Counted from the stretch's first letter, positions 50,571-63,444 are shown. The stretch is 64,000 nt of DNA from Sclerodactyla briareus (GCA_026419785.1 JAODTK010005054.1:124001-188000); one strand, 5' to 3'. Numbers and translations: made by a program. The notes: generated by a model not told the origin, from the letters alone.

Positions 50571-51870
50571 GTCTCATTCAGACAGGATCAAGATCAAAAC
50601 AAATCCAGTCTCTCTGTGCCTCTTGGCACGGTGTCGTTGGTCTTTCAGGGATAGGCGAAAACTGTGGACTGAGTGATTCGTTACCCTTGGCTGTGTGTAT
50701 CAGTGACCCTGCCTCTTGCAAGCTATGTTCTTGCTACCTCACTTCATCACTGCCTCCTTGGTTCCCGTGGGTAGGATCGTGTATCGAAGCCTGACTTTTC
50801 GGGAAGGCAGGAATAGTGAAGGTTAGCTGCCTGTTCTTCACCGTCAATGCACTTCTTTAGACATATGGCCCCCTTTCCTCATGGTTAGCGCAGCTTGTAG
50901 GGGTCTAGGGAAGTGTCTGAAGGGGGAGGGGGTGCAGGTCCATGCCCTCGACCCATTCTCTGAGAGGGCGGGAGATTGACAGCGGCGGCTAGGTACTTCC
51001 CAGGTAATGTGCCCTCCCCATGAATGAGTGAGCCTGTGGATGTGCGTCATACATATATGCTTCCCGAAATCTTTCTTCATCGCTGTGATGCGCTCCTCTC
51101 TCTCGTATGATTCGTCGCCTCACATTTGCCTGACGCGCTTTCGTGGAAGGCTGATAATATCGGGAGATTACCCAGAGGCTTGTTTTGTACTTTTACTCCG
51201 TGACTTCGCAGCGTGAGATTCCCAAGATTCTCCTCTTGACTTCCTGGCATCTCCATATCGTGACCGTCTATATATTTACACAGACAACACTACACTGCGT
51301 TATCACGTTGCACATATGTCATTTGAGTGGCGTACATGTCTTCTGCTATGAATGTTTCCAAACCTATTTTGTTAAGATCACCTGAACCAAACCAGTACCC
51401 GTAGTCTATTTAGCGCCTCATGATTCTGCCACTACCACTCTCGTAGAATACTAAACAACCGTTTCCTGGTGATATACGACAGACATACATTTCACCCGCA
51501 TTTGACAAAAACTATCACAGTGTGACTGGTAAATATGTAGATGTTAGCGAGTAAGGATAACACCACGTTATGATGACGACAGATGCATGGATCGATAGCA
51601 GCGAAATAGATAATGCAAATAGACGAAACCGACTGTCTCCGGTAATTACGAGCTGTCTGTCTGATGGGCTACGTCCGCGAGATATGGTTAAACAAACGTA
51701 ACATTATACTTTTCAATTGACATCTTCAAACCTCTTCTTCGCCCCTCTTGGAAAGGAAGAACCTGATTGGCACCATGCGACCGGGCGCGAACATGGAATT
51801 AATAAGCAAGTTATGTATAGCTAGGCCACATGTGATTTAGTTGGTACAAACAAACAAATACATAAAAAAC

Positions 51871-51891
51871 GAATGAACGAACGAACGAACG
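51871..51891. repeat. (GAAC)n short tandem repeat
   Basis: Five units of gaac/gaat. Confidence 0.85.
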
Positions 51892-53639
51892 GAATCACCA
51901 CGTTTCAGTCACATCATTCTTGTATTAGACATCAGTATCGTACAGTCCATGTTGTAGTTTTTGTAATAATAATAATATCATTATTAGTGGTAGTAATCTC
52001 CACGGTCTTCAGCCCCTGAAAGTTTTGTTAATTCGATTGTATTGAGTTGGAGGGCTTGTACTAGTTTTCCTCTTAAAAGTAGTCGTCGCATAAACATAAA
52101 CATAGGAACATAAATTTGGATCCATTACGGGAATATTTTCGGGTCTTCTTCTATCACAAAGGGATCACAACATCTAATTTGTAAGTTTATCCAGCCACGA
52201 GAGACATCCGCATCGTCTTCAAGTGACGTCATCAACTAGATTGGAATTCGCTTGAGTAAATGAAATAACTCAAACAACAATCCATACGTTTGGAATCTTG
52301 AAAGTTTTAGATGTGGGGTTTGTCTCATTCTCAACCGGGACAATACAGTTCAGGGGAGCCTACTGCATGGGTACCGTAGTGCCTCTGGGGTAATAGTGTG
52401 TTAATACAGTAATATTTGATTACCCTTCTCCCATTCATCCTATACGATTATCAAACTGTTCTATTCGTGGCAGGTTTGCGACGCGGGATTTCCGTCAGTC
52501 TTTCGTAGTGAGGAAACAAACATTTCCAGGTGCACTTGATCCCTCGTCGCTGATCAGCTTCAATAATGTACTATGTAAACACATCAACCATAAGAGCACG
52601 TGTGTAACGTTGGGGCTGTCAAGAATGGCAGCACATTTACCCAACATAGTTCGTATTAATACCGAGACTGACTCGGAATGTGCAAAATATGTGGTGGGTG
52701 GTTCACGTGACAGCTGAACATAACGAATTGCCTGTTCGTGGTATAGCTTGAGTCAACGAACCCTATACGGATGCCATTTCTTAGTTGGTTTCATTAATGC
52801 GCGAAGAATGTCAGTTGGTGTCATATTGTGATCGACTTATCAGTTTGAGTTTTAGCAGCTAACAACAACACTACCATACTGCATAATGGAGATAAAACTG
52901 CAGCTCTATTACTCTTGCAAGATATGAATGTTAAGTATAAATAACGATTGAACAAGAAAAACAAAAAACAGAACGTTGCAGTGCACGCCCTACTGGCATG
53001 GAACAGACCACAGACCGCCCGTAGTTTCCAGTTTCGACTCCTAAATTTGTTATAAAAAATAGTATTTAGTATAACAGTTCGGAAGGGATTATGAGGAGCA
53101 ATATAACAAACTTGACAATCGAGCAGTCCAATTTGCGAAATTCTATCAATGATGCTTGATAGGCCTTTCTGAATTGTACCGTTACCCCCCCCCCCTCTCT
53201 CTCTCTGCAAGGGAGTTCTTAATCAAAACGCTGTCATTTGTAAAACCTAGTCAAATCCAGTTCAACGCTGGTATAACATAGATAACAAAGAGTGATTTAC
53301 TGATAATATTGATCTGAAATCATTGTAACATCTTCCTCAATTAAAGCTAAACACATTTTTAGCCAACGTCAACGAGAACATATCCCACTCGTAGGCCTAT
53401 ATATGACTACGCAACGGGGTTGTGTAAGCACTAGGCCTCACAGTCTGACAGCTTGCCGATAATGATACTGGGAAACACTAAAGAGAATTATTCGCTTGTC
53501 TGAGGACATCTGTGGCAATGGAGTGGTAATGTCTTAGACTGATGGCGGACTAGCACTCGATCGAGCTGGCTCTCCGGCTACTGAAGAGTGATTGATTACA
53601 CACTCACACACATAGGAGAGTCCCCACCTGTCACAGCGG

Positions 53640-53958
53640 CTTAGCTTTGAACTTTATAAGAGCTTTGTTACACGTGTCTATAGGTGGAATATGCATTTGT
53701 GCCGGATTTTTTTTGGATGCGTTACTCTTCACCTTCGAAGCCATCCTCTATAACCGGACGATCTTGTCTATAGACAACATAATCCGGAATGTGAACTTCA
53801 GCTGTGTAAGTGTCCTCACTCAGCCAAGACTCCCATTTACGTCGGGGTTGCGTTCATTGTACCAAAAGCTGGAGCCCGTGGAACTCATTCCCATACTTGG
53901 AAAAGAAAACCTGTTGAAGGCAATGAGACTATCGGTTGCTTATTTGCTGAAATGCTGA
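53640..53958 (+). other. Unassigned open frame inside intron 1
   Basis: The frame follows an AG at the end of cagcggcttag. It contains a hydrophobic helix-like stretch (IGGICICAGFFLDALLFTFE) and then ILYNRTILSIDNIIRNVNFS. At 53806 the sequence is GTAAGT, so it could be an exon of about 160 bp ending after NFSC; read through, it stops at 53958. No family is recognised, and its position inside the receptor intron argues for chance or a relic. Confidence 0.18.
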
Positions 53959-54029
53959 CAACTATCCCAACCGTTGGACAGACGAGGACCTGTCAGTTAT
54001 GAGACTCGAGACCCCACACCTTACACACT

Positions 54030-54104
54030 ATAATATATATAATATAATATAATATAATATAATATAATATAATATAATATAATATAATATAATATAATAT
54101 AATA
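54030..54104. repeat. (AATAT)n microsatellite
   Basis: Fourteen or so consecutive 5-bp units. Confidence 0.96.
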
Positions 54105-55730
54105 CACAAACAAAAAAGTTCAACGATGTCCTGAAATGCAGACAGTACTAACGATTAATCGCATGTCTATCACTATTGGGCTGATCAATAACATACTTTG
54201 ATCTGCTGCCGTGCCATTCCTAAAAGTGTATTTTTCCAACAGTCTGGAGAAATCTCTGTCAAAGCAGTGACGTACTGGGCTGATCGTGGGACTTTTCTAT
54301 CGTATACCCATTATTGCCTTAAGTTACAGGTGTGCACCAGGATGGGAGGGGCAAGCCCATCATTGTTGGCACATTTATATCATACTGTTCATTCTGCTGA
54401 AAGTATTGATGGATTTGTACTTTCAGCACTCGGCGAATAGACTGAGGTGTCATGACAACCAGATTATGTGTTTATCCCGCGAATAATAGAGACACAGTTA
54501 GCCGATTTGGTATCGGAAATGATCAGCAATTAACGTTTGCGTGGCGTTGTTTTTTTCTAATCGGTGCTAAAAAGCAACGGCGACTAAAAAATTAACAGAA
54601 AACTAATACTTCCGGAGAATTGATTTTCGATTTTTTTAATCTTGGCTACTTGATTATGCCACTAGCAAAACACATTGTAGGTACTCCCGATGTTTATATC
54701 GTGTACATGTGTGCAACGATATCATCACCAAGGGTGTCTCTATTGCTCTCTACACCCTCCCGTGTTGCCGGGGATTGCGTCTATGTATGTGTTCCTGTTG
54801 TCATAACCAACAGAGGCAGCTCCCACCGCCATCGATAGTACACTTCACCTTCTCTGTTCCGTGAGTGGCATGATATTACGAACGACACTGGCTTAGCGTT
54901 GCTGGAAATTTTGAAAACTGTTAGTGCTACGGTGGTGTTATGTAAGAACACCCCATATAATGTTGAACGATACCTCTCGTCGCAACCTAACGTGCACGGA
55001 ACCTCCTAATTTTCCAAGTAATACACAATTATGCGACCTATCAATTGGTTCGAAGTAACACCTACGCTAATATTTAGGCCGTCTGGGATACGAATCGATG
55101 CTTCGCCCGAAGAGCTGCTATGATATATCGATTGGCAAGTGATCCTAGTACCACATGATTTCGTCTGCCTTAGACCATGTGTTTGTGCGTTTTCAGGGGC
55201 ATATAGAGTAAAATACAATGGCAAGATTGAGTATGGTAATATGAGGGGAGCATGCGTGAAACCATAATGCGATTTTTAAGTATAACCTCTGGAAAGTCAT
55301 ACAAAATAATAAGCCTTACTGTAACTTTCACTTACAGGGTATCCATTGTTCAATGTGGATGAGCTTTTTTTGTAATGATTATTGCCTTTAGTTACTTTAA
55401 CTTGGCATACTCCAACTAGGTATACCCCCAAACTAACCGAAACCTGGGCCTACTGAGCGTGAATCATTGTTTCGAAATACATGGGTGAACAGTGCCTTTC
55501 TGTTTTAGTTGCAAAGTACATCGAACTAGGTGAAAAATCGGTGCCGATTAGACACAATGTTGTTTAAACATCACGACACGGAAATATTGTTCATTCGATC
55601 CAACTGTCTGACTACACACGTTATGGACATGACACATTGATGGGTCAAATTCCACAGACAATGTGAACAATTGTGTTATTTTTGCCACTCTTCACCACTG
55701 TTGTTCCTACACAACGCTATGCAATGAGAA

Positions 55731-57490
55731 GCTCCGGTACGACGTTTAGGAAGTGTAAGTTTACATTTGTGCACTTGTGTACCATAATAATAAAAGACTC
55801 CGGTACGAGTTTATGATGTGTGGGTTTACATTCGTTATGTGTACTTGTGTACCATGATAATGAAAGGCTCCCGCACGGGGTTATGCTGTGTAGGTTTACA
55901 TTCGTTGTGTGTACTTGTGTACCATGAAAATGAAAGGCTCCGGTACGGGGTTATGCTGTGTAGGTTTACATTCGTTGTGTGTACTTGTGTACCATGGAAA
56001 TGAAAGGCTTCCGGTACGGGGTGTAGGTTGACATTTGTTGTGTGTACTTATATGCTATGAAAATGAAAGGCTCCGGTTCGGGGTTATGCTGTGTAGGTTT
56101 ACATTCGTTGTGTGTACTTGTGTACCATGAAAATGAAAAGGCTCCGGTACGAGGTTATGCTGTGTAGGTTCACATTCGTTGTGTGTACTTGTTTACCATG
56201 GAAATGAAAGGCTCCGGTACGAGGTTATGCTGTGTAGGTTCACATTCGTTGTGTGTACTTGTGTACCATGGAAATGAAAGGCTCCGGTTCGGGGTTATGC
56301 TGTGTAGGTTCACATTTGTTGTGTGTACTTATGTGCTATGAAAATGAAAGGCTCCGGTACGGGGTTATGCTGTGTAGGTTCACATTCGTTGTGTGTACTT
56401 GTGTACCATGGAAATGAAAGGCTCCGGTACGGGGTTATGCTGTGTAGGTTGACATTTGTTGTGTGTACTTATGTGCTATGAAAATGAAAGGCTCCGGTTC
56501 GGGGTTATGCTGTGTAGGTTCACATTTGTTGTGTGTACTTGTGTACCATGGAAATGAAAGGCTCCGGTACGAGGTTATGCTGTGTAGGTTTACATTCGTT
56601 GTGTGTACTCATGTGCTATGAAAATGAAAGGCTCCGGTACGAGGTTATGCTGTGTAGGTTCACATTCGTTGTGTGTACTCATGTGCTATGAAAATGAAAG
56701 GCTCCGGTACGAGGTTATGCTGTGTAGGTTCACATTCGTTGTGTGTACTTGTGTACCATGGAAATGAAAGGCTCCGGTACGAGGTTATGCTGTGTAGGTT
56801 GACATTTGTTGTGTGTACTTGTGTACCATGGAAATGAAAGGCTCCGGTACGAGGTTATGCTGTGTAGGTTCACATTCGTTGTGTGTACTTGTGTACCATG
56901 GAAATGAAAGGCTCCGGTACGAGGTTATGCTGTGTAGGTTGACATTTGTTGTGTGTACTTGTGTACCATGAAAATGAAAGGCTCCGGTACGGGGTTATGC
57001 TGTGTAGGTTCACATTTGTTGTGTGTACTTATGTGCTATGAAAATGAAAGGCTCCGGTACGAGGTTATGCTGTGTAGGTTCACATTCGTTGTGTGTACTT
57101 GTGTACCATGGAAATGAAAGGCTCCGGTTCGGGGTTATGCTGTGTAGGTTCACATTCGTTGTGTGTACTTGTGTACCATGGAAATGAAAGGCTCCGGTAC
57201 GAGGTTATGCTGTGTAGGTTTACATTCGTTGTGTGTACTCATGTGCTATGAAAATGAAAGGCTCCGGTACGAGGTTATGCTGTGTAGGTTTACATTCGTT
57301 GTGTGTACTTGTGTACCATGAAAATGAAAGGCTCCGGTTCGGGGTTATGCTGTGTAGGTTCACATTCGTTGTGTGTACTTGTGTACCATGGAAATGAAAG
57401 GCTCCGGTACGGGGTTATGCTGTGTAGGTTGACATTTGTTGTGTGTACTTATGTGCTATGAAAATGAAAGGCTCCGGTTCGGAATTAAGC
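55731..57490. repeat. 70-bp minisatellite, about 25 units
   Basis: Units begin gctccggtac and continue with ggttatgctgtgtagg, ttgtgtgtact and aaatgaaag. The first four units are 66-70 bp and diverged. From 56211 to 57471 every unit is exactly 70 bp and differs only at a few positions: ggtac/ggttc, gagg/gggg, cacattcg/gacatttg/tacattcg, and gtgtaccatgg/atgtgctatga. The last unit decays after 57480. It lies in intron 1 of the receptor gene. Confidence 0.97.
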
Positions 57491-58612
57491 TGGATAGGTT
57501 TTTGAAATGAGAACACTGATAACTCGTAAATACTGATTGTAGTTGGGTGTTATATGACCAAATAGTAGTTTGTCAATTTGGTTCTCAAAAAAAAAAAGGA
57601 AAAAAAAAGCAGTTTGTATGCTAAAAATCCATGTCTCCGGGCTATGGATATGGCCAGTGTGCCTCCGATTTTCCTAAGATATGATCAAGGCAGGCAACTG
57701 CCATTTTTGCAACTTGAATGGTAAAATAAATCGTTGGGTTGTCTTTAGAAAAAGAGAGAATAAATCAATCTAACTGCATCTATCGTGGAACGGACGGACT
57801 GGCCTTTTTATGCGACTTATTCCGACCCATAACTGTTTTTAGCCTGGTACTAATTAGTGTCCAAACAACTTGCGATGGATGTATTAGTGCGGTAGGCGAA
57901 CCTTCCGCGTGCGCAATAGGTTAAGATTTTATCACGAGCCACAGAGACCTAATAACGATTCCCACGTTCTGAATGTATCGAAGAAGCTTACTCGATTATA
58001 TTCAATTCCCTCGAATATGATGTTGCAGTCAACATGGTCGTTGAATGGAATATTAAGTTTGTATGTATACGTATTCTGCATACGACGTTGGCTCTAAATC
58101 GCTTTATGGGCAGTTGACGACGTTCTTACTGTATTTTTGTTAGGCTCACTCATGTCGCATTTGATTTACCCTGATGCTGCATTAGTGCGACACTTTTAAC
58201 AATTTCAAAGAGCAGTATGGCATAACAACTTCACCGTGATAACCCACAGAATTACTGATGACGTCTAAACTCGTTTCCTCAAGTAAGATGAATCAGCTAT
58301 TCCCCACTAGGTATCGGGAGATACTGCTGTATTCTCACCGGAAATCACATCAATTATGCATAGGCAGCCAGTCGCAGTAGGCATAATACATACATCGCTA
58401 GAAGCCACATATGCCCCGTAGCGATCACTTTGAATGAACAAAGATTGGAAGCATTTGAGAAGAAAGAAAACTTTCAAACGTGTGTGCGACCGGCAAAGTA
58501 TCATTCGTTTGTCATGTTTTGGGCGAATGATTGTAAAAAGAAAAGAAAAAAAAAAGAGACACACTATTCCATGAAGACTTAGTAAGCTGGTTTTTCGATG
58601 TGGATGAGACCG

Positions 58613-58687
58613 CCCCTCTCGCAGCCTCCTGCAAGAGCTTACACTGGCTACCAGTTGAGAGAAGGATCACATACAGGTTGTTCTCAT
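58613..58687 (+). mobile_element. Fragment of a CR1/L2-type LINE
   Basis: Reads LAASCKSLHWLPVERRITYR then LFS, the highly conserved LHWLPVxxRIxYK segment that follows the reverse-transcriptase core. Only about 25 codons remain; a SINE begins 20 bp further on. Confidence 0.8.
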
Positions 58688-58707
58688 AACATTACATAAC
58701 ATATTAC

Positions 58708-59075
58708 TGAGTGATTGGCACAATTGGTAGAGCTTTGGCTTTCCACCCGGGAGACCGGGGTTCGATTCCAGTCGGGTCGCACCAGAGGCTTTGAAGATGG
58801 GACCTGTCGCCTTCTCGCCGGCGCTCAGCACAAGGGATTGGAGCAGGGACAAAACGAGGGGTAGGCAATTTGCAAGTTGCCGTCTGCGTGTGATGACCTC
58901 CACCCCACAGTTAAGGTACCGCCAAAGAGGCATTGCTTATTCCGTGTACCTGGTTAAGAATTCGCAGCTGACAATTAGGTGCAGTATCCAGGTCTGAATC
59001 CTTGCTGGGCCTTGAATAGGAACAATCCTCTGCTCGGCAAGTAACCATAAAACATGTTAGGCCGGCACGTCGACC
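58708..59075 (+). mobile_element. tRNA-derived SINE (first SINE family), best copy
   Basis: The tRNA-like head spans 58708-58783, with A box tggcacaattgg (58716-58727) and B box ggttcgattcc (58759-58769). The segment ttccacccgggagaccgggg resembles the anticodon arm and variable region of tRNA-Gly. A family-specific body follows, shared with 11917-12170: attccgtgt, cgcagctgac and ggtgcagtatc, then ctctgctcggcaa and an A-rich end. It is inserted just after a LINE scrap. Confidence 0.85.
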
Positions 59076-60440
59076 AACTAAGTACACAGTCATTCACGCG
59101 ATTGTTCGACCCCGGAAAGTGTATCCCCGCACCTCTATGATGCACTGTTACAAAAACTGTTCAATAACTGTCACATATTGTTATATATTTGGCAATAAGT
59201 ACTGTATGCACATAACACATAACACCACGGGAGAAACGAGGTCCATGTGTTAACAGGTACAGGATTTCCAAGAGTATTTGTTCAGCACGGATTTTGTATT
59301 ACAGAAGTTCCTGTGGTCCCTCTGTGACGTCACATTGAGGCATTTTGTGATTGTAGATTGTGCTCAATTACACACGTATCATTTCGTCTAAAACCTGATT
59401 GAATTGTCTAATTCCCATGATATATTCAATTCAATAGACGATACACTAAAAAGACAAATGAACTGTTCATGACCATCGGACTTTAAATTGGGGCATGTTG
59501 TTCTATAAATGTACTGCCCGCGTACTTTTCCCATCCATTGAAAACGTTCAGCGTCCTATCTGTTAACAGAAGCGCCACATTGCTCGTCAGCACCATTCCA
59601 GACCCAGTTCAATCCCACATTATCTTGATTTATTAGCTGTATGGTTTAGAATCAAGAACGCTTGTTGTCAAGGAGCCCGCGTAATAAATTCAATTTACTT
59701 TATTTAGAATCAGCCAACTATGTCTCAACCTGACACGGTACATCCGGCGTCCGTGTTTGAAATCGTACAGATGGCATGTACAGTACAGGATTAGCCTAAT
59801 CACCAGTAAGCACTCAGATGATACAGCTGAGAGATCGAATGATGGACCAAAACAAATTTGAATATTTTTCGTCAGCAATTGAGGTGGTTGGAAAACATAG
59901 CAGCCGTGACATATAATACCGGATGTGGGTGTTGTTCAGATCTATTGTGTGTCGAAGGCTTGATGGAGTGATTGGTGATTATCTCAACATCAACACGTTT
60001 TTTTGTTTTATAGTATGAGATAGCGCAAATCCTCTGTTTCAATTGCCGCATTACTTGCGGGGCGTATAAAATCTCGGCATATTTGAATCTTGGCGTGTTG
60101 CGAATAATATATTACACATTTATTCTTGGCAACCGTTGCCTTTCCGGTCTTTCTGTTTCCCTCTGTTGGGTAGTTGAGGAGATGATTCAGCAAGTCCTAG
60201 CAGGTCTGCATTCAGAATGTATTGGGTGGAGTGCGTTTCCCGAGTTGCAACTGTACGTCCTCAATCTGATCACATGGCGCAACGCAAATGTACCATCAAC
60301 GCTTTAACAATTGGGCTAATTTGGTCCAATTTCCGATTGCCGTAGATGTACCCAATATTGTATTTTAGTATATGTGTGATAAGAGCATAGATTTGAAGCT
60401 TTGTGGTAGCGAGGTAAAAATTTATACGATATTTAGAATT

Positions 60441-61238
60441 GAGGAATAAACTGCAACTGGGAGACTTTTACTGGCGGATAAACAATCGAGACTGTCAATC
60501 TAGGTGAATAATGGATGAGGCGCAGCTGAGTTCGTTATTAAGCTGTATTCAGAGTCGAGACTGTTCAGGAACCATGAAAAGTGGACCAGCTGTAGTTTAT
60601 TCATCTTCTGCAACCCGAAAAATCAAGAATTACCCAAACGAATAGACAATACAATGTTATAATCTCTAGATCTATATCTTAGTATCTCTAAACAGTAAAA
60701 AAACAGCTAAGGTAACTATTGCGTTAGTTCGATCGAAGTAAATGGCATTGCGTACCATACACAAAAGATTAGCAGTGCGTGCTGTGCGTAATTCCACAGA
60801 GACGCAATGCAAACCACGGGTGCCGACCTAGGCCCGGCAATCCCACGCTAACGTCTCTATGCTGAGCTGACGTTGGTGTGTAAAATGGCAGTACGCGCCG
60901 GTTTGCATTGTCTTCAGACGCGCTACCTGAAAATGTCCCCTGAAAATGTACTGCCATTTTACACACCGGCGTCAGCCCAGCATAGGGCCGTTAGCGTTGG
61001 ATTGCCGTGCCTAGGTTTGAGATAAAGATATCTCTAATCGTTTGGGTAATTCTTAATTTGCGGGTTGTAGAATAGGAATAAACTATAGCAGGTCGACTCT
61101 TACTGGTTCATAAACAGTCTCGACTCTGAATTTAGCTTGAATAACGGACTCGGCTGCTCCTCGTCCATTATTTACCTCAATTCAGAGTCTCGACTGTTTA
61201 TTCACCAGTAAAAGTCTCCCAGTTGCAGTTTATCCCTT
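60441..61238. mobile_element. Fold-back element with arms of about 200 bp
   Basis: The left arm (60441-60641) opens gaggaataaactgcaactgg; the right arm (61037-61238) closes with its complement, ccagttgcagtttatccctt. The arms are roughly 85 percent alike by eye and contain an internal repeat, cagagtcgagactgttta. The loop (60642-61036) contains a second, unrelated palindrome, listed next. No transposase is present. Superfamily unknown; target duplication unresolved. Confidence 0.88.
60827..61015. mobile_element. Palindromic MITE nested in the fold-back loop
   Basis: The arms at 60827-60893 and 60948-61015 are inverted: cctaggcccggcaatcc on the left, ggattgccgtgcctagg on the right, and they continue through aaaatggcagtac. 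The centre is gtttgcattgtcttcagacg then cgctacctgaaaatg. CTAG at both borders could be a 4-bp target duplication or part of the terminus. A related half-copy lies at 63327-63440. Confidence 0.88.
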
Positions 61239-62251
61239 AAATAACAGGTACAGCCACGTGCGTTGATTGGGATTAGCCAATCAGAATCCCGTATTCGCAA
61301 TAACGGATAGCTTGGGGTTGTAGAATATCTAATATTTTCTGTGTGTTCCGCGTTCATCGCACATCGAGCTACCCTGCAAGCGCACTATCACATTATCACG
61401 TGATGATATATGATTGCGTCATACATGCCATATACAGTTTTAGATGATCGATTTTTGTTTTATTTTCAACTTTCAATTATTATTGTTATCTTATGCACTG
61501 GAGACGGTTACTGAGCAGTTGAACATTTTGTGAATAAAAACTGGTAGACCTACTCCCTAAAGCTTCCACCAGCCTAAAAGAATTGCTCATTTTATAACTC
61601 CGTTGTGTCCAAACATTCTCTATTGGCTAAGATAATGGAACAGCCTTCCCGTTCGTATTGGTGCGTCGTTGAGCAGTATGAAATAAATCAATCATTATCG
61701 TAACATTTCGTTCGCCAGCCCGAACTGACAAGTTATTTTCGCGACAGTCGGGACACGAAGCGCAATCATTCCATTTCTCTCGGTATAGCCGAAACCCACT
61801 AACCCAGTAACCTAAATCACGATCCAGAATATATTAACATGTGACTTTTCGACCATCACCTGCCAACATTGTCTGCATGAATAATAAAAATAATTTCGAA
61901 GATATTCTTGTGATACTTGATTAGGTCGATTTTCGCAGTTGATTGATTTTTAGACGCCAGCGGTGGTTACTAGCAACATTACTAGTGCCACTCTGAAAAT
62001 TGAAGGAATATGATCAGTGAACCAGTGTTGTATGTTTATAGTCAGCCAATAACATTTCGAGAGCAAGACTTTGACATAAAAATATGTATCAATTAAAAAT
62101 AAAGTTGTACAATAACGTAGTATGTGTCGTCAGTAACTACTGTGGATGGTTTCATTGGTAGAGATAATGGTAGAGATAACAACATCTGTATAATTTAACA
62201 TTAGTATTGTAGACAATACTCTATTGCAAATTTTATTTATCTGTATTGCAG

Positions 62252-62382
62252 AGCTGAACGGATAGACAACGGAGTCTCAGCCTACGAGAACAGCGAACGA
62301 ATTAGAAATATTACTGTTGCCCTTCAAAATGTCTTAGATAATTCGACCAATTACGATATACGGTTAAGACCAAGGTTTGGAG
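62252..62382 (+). CDS. GABA-A-type receptor subunit, exon 2 (start of mature chain)
   Basis: After tgtattgcag the exon encodes 43 codons: AERIDNGVSAYENSERIRNI, TVALQNVLDNSTNYDIRLRP, RFG, then one base before GTAAGG (phase 1). YDIRLRPRFG matches the N-terminal helix-loop of GABA-A receptor beta-class subunits (YDIRLRPDFGG in vertebrate beta; alpha and glycine receptors differ). ITVALQNVLDN fits the amphipathic helix before it. NIT and NST are possible N-glycosylation sites. The exon boundary after FG(G) is where this family splits before PPV. The product would be a pentameric chloride-channel subunit in the neuronal membrane. The rest of the gene is outside the window. Class beta is inferred from one short motif. 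Confidence 0.85.
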
Positions 62383-63326
62383 GTAAGGAATGGTTCAATT
62401 TTCTTCTCACTTTTCTCACTTTCTCACTGTCAGCGATGGTAGAATTCTATAGCTTTCTTTTCGGTGCGATATTGAACACCTCAACGCACTGACAAAAAAA
62501 AAAAAACAATGCGTAAAGTTTGCATTCATTCCACATATTCTTCCGCAAACCTAAGCAGTTAATTATCACAGACGGCACAATTATTATGCAGCGAAAACAT
62601 TTTCTGCTCTCACAATCAAGAGAACAATTGCGCTCTGCCGAAAAGCGCATAGGCATTGTCTGACAATCGAACATTGCTTATAATAACAAACAAAATAATG
62701 TAACAGCTCGGAAAGGTAGAAAAAGGTCGAATCGATTGACCAGAAACGCTCTGATTCGTGAGGCTGAAGAAGCATTGGAAGTCGATTTATTTCTGAATCT
62801 CGCGGCGACATCTTAGGCCTAACCTAAATAGCCTATGATTATAATTTATATCGCAGCAAGGTGTAGATGGCGCATTATTTAGGGCGATTGAGAACTTTGG
62901 GTGTTGCCAATCGATTGGGTATTGTTCCAAAAATGGGAACATAAAAATATTACCAACATGAACAGATGAACAAACAACATGAAGGATCCTGACGCGTTTG
63001 CCAACTCGAAGAAAATAATAAAAATAGAGCAGACTCACTCATATTTGTTGATCATTCTGGAATGTGGTTGGTCGAGTCAGGTCAGCTGACTCTGTATGAA
63101 CCTATTGATTATGCTCATCTGCGTTTGAATCACAGGGGGACTCATTTGCTGAACTAGCGCGTCTACTAAACAATCATGGTATTTGTGGTCGTCTGTCTGC
63201 TATCAGTATGCATCGAACTCGCGATCGTGATGTAAATGTTGATTTTTAGTCTGCTCGAACATTATTGTTCCTGTGTATAATAGCTCCCTGGCATAAACAA
63301 CGCAGCAAAGGTTCTGTTCGGCTACG

Positions 63327-63440
63327 CCTAGGCCCAGCAATCCAACGCCAACGGCCCTATGCTGAGCTGACGTTGGTGAGTGAAATGGCAGTACGCGCGG
63401 TTTTGCATTGTCTTCAGACGCGCTACCTGAAAATGTCCCC
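63327..63440 (+). mobile_element. Half-copy related to the nested MITE
   Basis: Starts cctaggcccagcaatcc and follows the left arm and centre of the 60827-61015 element through cgctacctgaaaatgtcccc, then departs. The right arm is absent. It is either a truncated MITE or the left end of a longer relative. Confidence 0.75.
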
Positions 63441-63444
63441 GAAA

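Larger units (their letters stand above)
44831..62251 (+). other. Intron 1 of the receptor gene (17.4 kb)
   Basis: Begins GTAAGT and ends in a pyrimidine-rich tract with tgtattgcag. It carries the simple repeats, SINEs, LINE scrap, 70-bp minisatellite and fold-back elements listed separately. Between them (44840-45390, 45440-47800, 50575-53640, 54105-55730, 57490-58610, 59076-60440, 61239-62240) I see no recognisable gene. Confidence 0.55.

Noticed and set aside
55731-57490. CRISPR-like appearance of the 70-bp array
   Set aside because: There are no unique spacers; the whole 70 bp repeats and varies at a few fixed sites, and the setting is an animal intron.
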